Source of the DNA: Collinsella aerofaciens
GTDB lineage: Bacteria; Actinomycetota; Coriobacteriia; Coriobacteriales; Coriobacteriaceae
Direction: 5' to 3'
DNA length: 19,181 nt
Assembly (NCBI GenBank): GCA_021639365.1
Contig: JAJXHK010000037.1
Coordinates: 1-19,181 of the forward strand
Below are positions 14,555-19,181 of this stretch, piece by piece. Under the pieces are notes generated by a model. It saw nothing but the letters and a program-made list of their open reading frames with translations, did no database searches and was not told the DNA's origin. A program made the position numbers and the translations under genes. Position 1 is the stretch's first letter, and each line of letters opens with the position of its first letter.

Positions 14555-15403
14555 ATGCCAAGCTGGAACATTCATATCGCTCAGACGGAGCGTTTGCTGG
14601 AGCGCACCAGTGCGCTTGCCGATAGCGTGCGTGACCGCAATGCCTTTTTGTTTGGCTGCGTGGTTCCGGACATTTTTGTGGGCTATATGGTTCCCGGTAT
14701 CGCCGATCCCATTCCGTATCGCATTACGCACTTTGCAAAGCCCGAGCCTATCCCTAAGCCTCGTGAGCATGAGTTCTGGGATACCTATGTGGCACCGCTG
14801 CTTAAAAGTTCTCCCACCGGTGCGCCGGCCGCGGCGACCTCGATTATCGAGGAGCGCGAGCGACTGAATCGTGTGCACTATCCCCAGCGCTACAGGGATG
14901 CCGAGCCGGTTGTCGGTCCCGGCGCCTGTGAGTTCTCGCTTGCGTCCGAAGATGTGGCGCAGTCGTTGCTCGATTTAACGCTGGGCGTCTGGTCGCATCT
15001 GGTGGCCGATACCGTATGGAATACGCGCGTGAATCAGTACCTGGAGGCGCACGGCGGCAAGCCGTGCGAGGAATTCCGCATTAAAAAGCAAGGCGACTTT
15101 GACTGGTTTGGCAAGACGCTCGGTATTGTTTCGATTCCGCGCGCGACCGATCGCCTGTATACTGCGGCGACGCGTTTTGGGCAGTATCCCATCCAGAAGG
15201 AGTATGTACTCAAGACCATCGGCGTTATACACGAGATCGTGCGCGAAAACCCCGGTGAGCCCGATCATCCGCCATACCGCCTGCTGACCGAGGAGTTCTT
15301 CGACGCAACGTTTACCGAGGTCATCGAGCTGACTGAGGCGGGCTTTGCGGCTCGCGTTGCCGCTTCTGACGTTCCCGCAGTCCCTCTGATCACTAGCTGC
15401 TAG
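14555..15403 (+). CDS. Zinc-dependent phospholipase C-like protein
   Basis: The predicted protein has 282 residues and resembles the Zn_dep_PLPC family, whose founders are secreted bacterial phospholipases C but which includes many uncharacterised intracellular proteins. Possible metal ligands are in the expected order: His7 near the N-terminus (PSWNIH), Asp39 in FGCVVPD, His59 in THFAKP, and His148 with Asp152 in an HxxxD motif (WSHLVADTVW). I see no signal peptide, so a cytoplasmic location is more likely and lipase activity is unproven. The start at 14555 is chosen over ATG 14543 because GGGGGTGG lies just upstream of it, while 14543 is preceded only by Ts. It has its own promoter and is convergent with pyk. 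Confidence 0.7.
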   Translation: MPSWNIHIAQTERLLERTSALADSVRDRNAFLFGCVVPDIFVGYMVPGIADPIPYRITHFAKPEPIPKPREHEFWDTYVAPLLKSSPTGAPAAATSIIEERERLNRVHYPQRYRDAEPVVGPGACEFSLASEDVAQSLLDLTLGVWSHLVADTVWNTRVNQYLEAHGGKPCEEFRIKKQGDFDWFGKTLGIVSIPRATDRLYTAATRFGQYPIQKEYVLKTIGVIHEIVRENPGEPDHPPYRLLTEEFFDATFTEVIELTEAGFAARVAASDVPAVPLITSC

Positions 15404-15536
15404 CCGACGACTTGACTGTGAACAGTTCATCCCAATTGACCAACAGTTCCCGTCGCAGGGCATCTTCGGTGGTACGCTCGGCATCGGAAAGGTTCGCGAC
15501 TGAACACAAATCGATGAAGCGGCATACGAAGAAGGT
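15393..15536 (-). other. Short open stretch downstream of the phospholipase-like gene, possible gene remnant
   Basis: The 135-base gap between 15404 and the pyk terminator holds no recognisable gene. On the minus strand one frame is open for 47 codons with no upstream start. It ends in a protein-like stretch (AERTTEDALRRELLVNWDEL) and stops inside the end of the phospholipase-like gene. It has no ATG and no ribosome binding site, and I do not recognise it. It could be the tail of a decayed gene or chance. Confidence 0.2.
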
Positions 15537-15538
15537 TT

Positions 15539-15576
15539 AAAAAAGGGCCCGGAAGGCAAAGCCTTCCGGGCCCTTT
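15539..15576 (-). terminator. Strong intrinsic terminator of pyk
   Basis: A perfect 16-bp stem (15542-15557 with 15561-15576) with a 3-base loop is followed on the minus strand by a run of six Ts (15544-15539). It lies about 30 bases after the pyk stop codon. On the plus strand the run after the stem is only TTT, so it is a weaker stop for the convergent gene. Confidence 0.93.
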
Positions 15577-15604
15577 GCAATGCAAATCTGCTTGCAAGTG
15601 CGAT

Positions 15605-17065
15605 TTAGCGCACCTGAGCGACGTAAGCGACGTTGGTCGAGGAGACCTTGTCCTCGAGCTGGACGCTCATGCGGGGATCGCCGGCGGTAGCGACGGTCAA
15701 ATCGCCGGCCTCGACGTAGCCGAGCTCCTTAGCGGTCTCGATCGCCTTGACGATCGTGCCGTTGACGGTGCCCTGGGTAATCTCGGCCTGGTGCGGGATA
15801 ACGCCCCAGTACATGATCATCTGCTGGACAGCCCACTCGTGGCGGGAGAACGCGCAGATCGGCATGTTGGGACGGAAGTGCGAGATCAGGCGAGCGGTAC
15901 GACCGGTGGTCGTCGGCACGGTGATGCACTTGGCGCCAACGGTGGTAGCCATGTTCACAGCGGACATACCCACAACGTTGTTGACGACGCGGGTGCCGTG
16001 AGCATCGGCCGGAACCTCGAGCGGAGCGTGGGCCGGGAGGTACTTCTCGGTCTCGAGAGCAATGCTGGCCTGCATCTTGACGGCTTCGACCGGGTACTTA
16101 CCGGCAGCGGACTCGCCGGACAGCATGACGGCGTCGGTGCCGTCGTAGATGGCGTTAGCAACGTCGGCAACCTCGGCGCGCGTCGGGCGCGGGTTCTGCT
16201 GCATGGAGTCGAGCATCTGCGTAGCGGTGATAACGGGCTTGTAGGCCGCGTTGCACTTGGCGATGATCTCCTTCTGGATGTGGGGAACGAGCTCGGGCTT
16301 GATCTCGATGCCCAGGTCGCCACGGGCGACCATGATGCCGTCGGAAGCCTCGAGGATCTCGTCGAAGTTCTCGACGCCCAGGGCGCACTCGATCTTCGGG
16401 AAGATCGTCACGTGCTCGCCACCGTTCTCGCGGCAAAGCTTGCGGATGCCGCGGACGGACTCGCCGTCACGGATGAAGGAAGCGGCGATGTAGTCGATGT
16501 TCTCGGTCAGGCCAAAGAGGATGTCCTGACGATCGCGCTCGGTGATGGCAGGCAGCGAGATGTTGACGTTGGGCATGTTGACGCCCTTGCGCTCGCCGAT
16601 CAGGCCGTCGTTCTTGACGACGCAGGTCATGTCCTGGTCGCTGACGGACTCGACCTCGAGGGCAACCAGGCCGTCATCGATCAGGATGAGGGAGCCCTTC
16701 TCGACCTCGGAGGGCAGAGCCAGGTAGTCGAGGGAGATGTGCTCAGCGGTGCCGTGGAAATCCTCGGATGTGGGCTGAGCGGTGACGACGATCTTGTCGC
16801 CGGTCTTGACGGCAACCTTCTTGCCGTCGACCAGAAGGCCGGTGCGGACCTCGGGGCCCTTGGTGTCGAGCAGGATGCCGACGGGCATACCGAGCTCCTT
16901 GGAAATACGACGGACGCGCTCGATGCGACCGTGGTGCTCGTCGTAGGAGCCGTGCGAGAAGTTAAAACGGGCGACGTTCATGCCCGCCTTGATCATCTCG
17001 CGGATGGTCTCGTCGCTATCGCAGGCGGGACCCATGGTGCATACAATCTTAGTGCGCTTGTACAT
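15605..17065 (-). CDS. pyk: Pyruvate kinase
   Basis: Pyruvate kinase catalyses the last step of glycolysis, converting phosphoenolpyruvate and ADP to pyruvate and ATP in the cytoplasm. The protein has 486 residues, normal for bacterial enzymes without a C-terminal PEP-utiliser domain. The N-terminus TKIVCTMGPAC matches the family's TKIVCTIGPAS. NFSHG follows at about 35-39. The catalytic lysine is Lys224 in the FPKIE motif, and the metal-binding region GIMVARGDLGIEI has Asp250. The ITATQMLDSM and AVMLSGESAAGKYP stretches are also typical. The C-terminal allosteric domain appears complete. The start has GGAGG (17071-17075) five bases upstream. It is a single-gene unit with its own promoter and a strong terminator, divergent from the cation ATPase. 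Confidence 0.97.
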   Translation of the reverse strand: MYKRTKIVCTMGPACDSDETIREMIKAGMNVARFNFSHGSYDEHHGRIERVRRISKELGMPVGILLDTKGPEVRTGLLVDGKKVAVKTGDKIVVTAQPTSEDFHGTAEHISLDYLALPSEVEKGSLILIDDGLVALEVESVSDQDMTCVVKNDGLIGERKGVNMPNVNISLPAITERDRQDILFGLTENIDYIAASFIRDGESVRGIRKLCRENGGEHVTIFPKIECALGVENFDEILEASDGIMVARGDLGIEIKPELVPHIQKEIIAKCNAAYKPVITATQMLDSMQQNPRPTRAEVADVANAIYDGTDAVMLSGESAAGKYPVEAVKMQASIALETEKYLPAHAPLEVPADAHGTRVVNNVVGMSAVNMATTVGAKCITVPTTTGRTARLISHFRPNMPICAFSRHEWAVQQMIMYWGVIPHQAEITQGTVNGTIVKAIETAKELGYVEAGDLTVATAGDPRMSVQLEDKVSSTNVAYVAQVR

Positions 17066-17128
17066 TCAGACCTCCATCTGACATCGTCTTGCGCTGATAG
17101 ATAAACCATAAGAAATAAAATCGAGTTG

Positions 17129-17158
17129 ATTATAACGAAATACCGACCGAATACCCCA
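17129..17158 (-). promoter_or_regulatory. Promoter of pyk
   Basis: On the minus strand a perfect TATAAT (17134-17129) is preceded at 18 bases by TGGGGT (17158-17153), a weak -35. The start near 17122 gives a leader of about 57 bases. The upstream DNA is AT-rich with T-runs, which could support a strong promoter. Confidence 0.65.
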
Positions 17159-17358
17159 AAAAAACGACCGTATGCCGAATTAGAAGTTCATTTTTTGCGG
17201 AAAAACGGTATATGCAAAAACTTTACCAACCGTTCTAACCGCTGCTATCTGGGCGATATTTTAGTTCGATGATGCGCCGAAGAAAAAACGTTTTATCAAT
17301 CTTGAGCATCACACCGTCTGCACCGTTGCGTCTGTGCCGTGTTTCCAGATGGAATGTT
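17159..17358. other. AT-rich intergenic DNA between pyk and the cation ATPase
   Basis: No gene is seen in these 200 bases. The part from 17159 to 17300 is clearly richer in A and T than the rest of the window and contains several A/T runs. It separates two divergent promoters and could hold regulator sites for pyk, but I found no palindrome that I can assign to a known regulator. Confidence 0.5.
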
Positions 17359-17388
17359 TTGGCTAGACCCGCCGCTTTGGGGTACCAT
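17359..17388 (+). promoter_or_regulatory. Putative promoter of the cation ATPase leader
   Basis: TTGGCT (17359-17364) and TACCAT (17383-17388) are separated by 18 bases. Both are moderate matches. The predicted start near 17395 falls directly before the structured leader, which supports the call. Confidence 0.45.
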
Positions 17389-17394
17389 AGCCCC

Positions 17395-17506
17395 ACTATC
17401 AACTGCCGCTCAGCACGGCAGCCTTGATGAGCCCTTGCCCTTCTCCTGGGAATTATGATCGGGCATCAATCTGCTGAGTGGCTCGAATCCCAGGAGGGGA
17501 CTCTAT
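17395..17506 (+). promoter_or_regulatory. Riboswitch-like leader RNA with Shine-Dalgarno sequestration, upstream of cation ATPase
   Basis: Two incompatible folds are visible. In fold A, 17405-17415 pairs with 17472-17482 (11 bp, one G-U). Nested inside it are TTGATG (17424-17429) with CATCAA (17464-17469) and CCC with GGG (17432-17434, 17461-17463); the ribosome binding site stays free. In fold B, a local hairpin CTGCCG/CGGCAG (17403-17408, 17416-17421) forms. In addition 17440-17451 pairs with 17488-17499 over 12 bp (two G-U pairs), which covers the whole AGGAGGGG Shine-Dalgarno sequence (17492-17499). The two folds share strands and cross each other, as expected of a translational switch. 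I cannot match the sequence to yybP-ykoY, M-box or NiCo riboswitches from memory. Function as a sensor is inferred. Confidence 0.6.
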
Positions 17507-19181
17507 ATGCAAAAGGAATACCTGTCCGCCGCGGCGGAGGTGCTCAGCGACCAGGGTGTCGATGAGAACCTCGGCCTGAGCACCGGCGAGGCGTCGTCGC
17601 GCCTCGCCAAGACAGGCCCTAACAAGCTCGAGGAAGCAGAGAAGACACCGTTGTGGAAGCGCTTCTTTGAGCAGATGGCCGACCCCATGGTCATCATGCT
17701 GATCGTTGCCGCCGTCATCAGTGCACTCACGGGCATGGTCAAGGGCGAGCCCGACTTTGCCGATGTCTTCATCATCATGTTCGTCGTTATCGTCAACTCG
17801 GTGCTGGGCGTGGTCCAGGAAGCCAAGAGCGAGGAGGCCCTCGAGGCCCTGCAGGAGATGAGCGCGGCGCAGTCCAAGGTGTTGCGCGACGGCAAGCTCG
17901 TGCACCTGCCGAGCGCTGAGCTCGTGCCCGGCGACGTTATCATGCTCGAGGCGGGCGACTCCGTCCCGGCCGACTGCCGTGTGCTCGAGAGCGCCACGAT
18001 GAAGATCGAAGAGGCCGCACTCACCGGCGAGTCGGTGCCCGTAGAGAAGCACGCCAACGTGATCGAGCTTGCCGCGGGCACCGATGACGTGCCGCTCGGC
18101 GACCGCAAGAACATGTGCTACATGGGTTCCACCGTGGTATACGGCCGCGGCCGCGCCGTCGTGGTCGGCACCGGCATGAACACCGAGATGGGTAAGATCG
18201 CCGGCGCCCTGGCCGAGGCCAAGGAAGAGCTCACGCCGCTGCAGGTGAAGCTTGCCGAGCTCAGCCGCATCCTCACCATCATGGTGATTATCATCTGCGT
18301 CGTGATCTTTGGCGTTGACATCCTCCGCCACGGCGTGGGCAACGTCCTTACCGATCCGACTGCCCTGCTCGACACCTTTATGGTTGCCGTCTCGCTTGCC
18401 GTCGCCGCCATCCCCGAGGGCCTGGTCGCCGTCGTGACCATCGTCCTTTCGCTCGGCGTGACCAAGATGGCCAAGCGCCAGGCGATTATCCGTAAGCTCT
18501 CTGCTGTCGAGACCCTTGGCTGCACGCAGACCATCTGCTCCGACAAGACCGGTACCCTTACTCAAAACAAGATGACCGTCGTCAAGCACGAGCTCGCTGC
18601 GCCCAAGGAGAAGTTCCTGGCCGGCATGGCGCTGTGCTCCGATGCTCAGTGGGACGAGGAGCTGGGCGAGGCCGTGGGCGAGCCGACTGAGTGCGCGCTT
18701 GTCAACGACGCCGGCAAGGCGGGGCTCACCGGCCTGACTGCCGAGCATCCGCGCGTGGGCGAGGCCCCGTTTGACTCCGGCCGCAAGATGATGTCCGTGG
18801 TCGTCGAGACCCTGGACGGCGAGTACGAGCAGTACACCAAGGGTGCGCCCGACGTGGTGATTGGCCTGTGTACCCATATCTACGAGGGCGATAAGGTTGT
18901 GCCGCTGACCGAGGAGCGTCGTGCCGAGCTCGTGGCGGCCAACAAGGCCATGGCCGACGAGGCCCTGCGCGTGCTGGCGCTGGCAAGCCGCACCTACACC
19001 GAGGTTCCCGCCGACTGCAGCCCCGCTGCGCTCGAGCATGACCTGGTCTTCTGTGGCCTGTCCGGCATGATCGACCCGGTCCGTCCCGAGGTGGCCGACG
19101 CTATCCGCGAGGCGCACGACGCCGGTATCCGCACCGTCATGATCACGGGCGACCACATCGACACCGCCGTGGCCATCGCCA
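17507..19181 (+). CDS. P2A-type cation-transporting ATPase, probably calcium-type (partial, 3' end outside window)
   Basis: This is a membrane pump that would move a cation, most likely Ca2+, out of the cell using ATP. The first 558 codons are present. An N-terminal cation-ATPase domain (residues 1-65, with TGPNKLEEAE) is followed by two membrane helices (about 60-110), the actuator domain with TGES at 173-176, and two more helices. PEGL at 303-306 has Glu304 in the position of a calcium-site ligand in P2A pumps. The phosphorylation motif DKTGT has Asp346, KGAP in the nucleotide-binding domain starts at Lys445, and TGD ends at Asp549. The usual proline after PEGL is valine, a position that also varies in other bacterial pumps. 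The remaining membrane helices with further ion ligands lie beyond the edge, so ion specificity is not decided. AGGAGG lies nine bases before ATG 17507 and is buried in one of the leader folds. Confidence 0.9.
   Translation, partial: MQKEYLSAAAEVLSDQGVDENLGLSTGEASSRLAKTGPNKLEEAEKTPLWKRFFEQMADPMVIMLIVAAVISALTGMVKGEPDFADVFIIMFVVIVNSVLGVVQEAKSEEALEALQEMSAAQSKVLRDGKLVHLPSAELVPGDVIMLEAGDSVPADCRVLESATMKIEEAALTGESVPVEKHANVIELAAGTDDVPLGDRKNMCYMGSTVVYGRGRAVVVGTGMNTEMGKIAGALAEAKEELTPLQVKLAELSRILTIMVIIICVVIFGVDILRHGVGNVLTDPTALLDTFMVAVSLAVAAIPEGLVAVVTIVLSLGVTKMAKRQAIIRKLSAVETLGCTQTICSDKTGTLTQNKMTVVKHELAAPKEKFLAGMALCSDAQWDEELGEAVGEPTECALVNDAGKAGLTGLTAEHPRVGEAPFDSGRKMMSVVVETLDGEYEQYTKGAPDVVIGLCTHIYEGDKVVPLTEERRAELVAANKAMADEALRVLALASRTYTEVPADCSPAALEHDLVFCGLSGMIDPVRPEVADAIREAHDAGIRTVMITGDHIDTAVAIA

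Noticed and set aside
17395..17506. A minus-strand tRNA, suggested by GGCTCGAATCCCAGG resembling a T arm
   Set aside because: No D arm, anticodon arm or 7-bp acceptor stem with correct spacing can be built on either strand. The similarity comes from the inverted repeat that pairs with the Shine-Dalgarno sequence.
17507..17509. yybP-ykoY (manganese) or M-box riboswitch in front of the ATPase
   Set aside because: The leader lacks the conserved cores I know for these classes, so I did not assign it to either; a model search is still needed to exclude distant variants.
1..19181. CRISPR arrays, insertion sequences, prophage genes or toxin-antitoxin pairs
   Set aside because: No regularly spaced direct repeats, transposase or integrase motifs, or small paired genes with toxin-antitoxin features were seen.

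Overview
The window reads as a chromosomal segment of a high-GC Gram-positive gut-type actinobacterium. Gene content, codon style and protein wording best fit the Coriobacteriia, most likely Collinsella. That placement is inferred from familiarity with the proteins, not from a search. Most genes are core metabolism or translation genes with clear Shine-Dalgarno sites. There is no insertion sequence, phage module or CRISPR array.

Layout. At the left edge a minus-strand gene begins and runs out of the window. It is followed by a minus-strand tRNA-Val(GAC) with its own promoter and terminator. Next, on the plus strand, come an EamA/DMT-type transporter (649-1671), a large membrane-anchored DUF4012 protein (1821-4133) and glmM for peptidoglycan precursor supply (4217-5548). 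glmM converges on a minus-strand M32 carboxypeptidase (5754-7295) across a spacer packed with palindromes. A Phe-type T-box leader (about 7441-7715) then controls pheS and pheT, which are separated by an unusually long structured spacer. An ECF-type nickel/cobalt uptake operon follows (cbiM with a fused N-like domain, cbiQ, cbiO; 11758-14474). It is preceded by an inverted repeat that fits the GTGTTAC-N14-GTAACAC class of NikR operator. After it come a zinc-dependent phospholipase C-like protein (14555-15403), pyruvate kinase on the minus strand (15605-17065) and, divergently, the first 558 codons of a P2A-type cation-transporting ATPase that runs off the right edge.

Regulation is the richest part of the window. 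It shows a tRNA-sensing T-box with a UUC specifier, a probable metal-responsive operator just downstream of an extended -10 promoter, and a terminator that overlaps that same promoter. The ATPase gene has a leader of about 110 nt with two mutually exclusive foldings. One of them buries the whole Shine-Dalgarno sequence in a 12-bp stem. This leader does not match any riboswitch class I can recall and is the best candidate here for an undescribed regulatory element, possibly a cation-sensing RNA.

Limits: everything was read by eye, with no database search or folding program. Promoter calls and weak hairpins are tentative, and both edge genes are incomplete.
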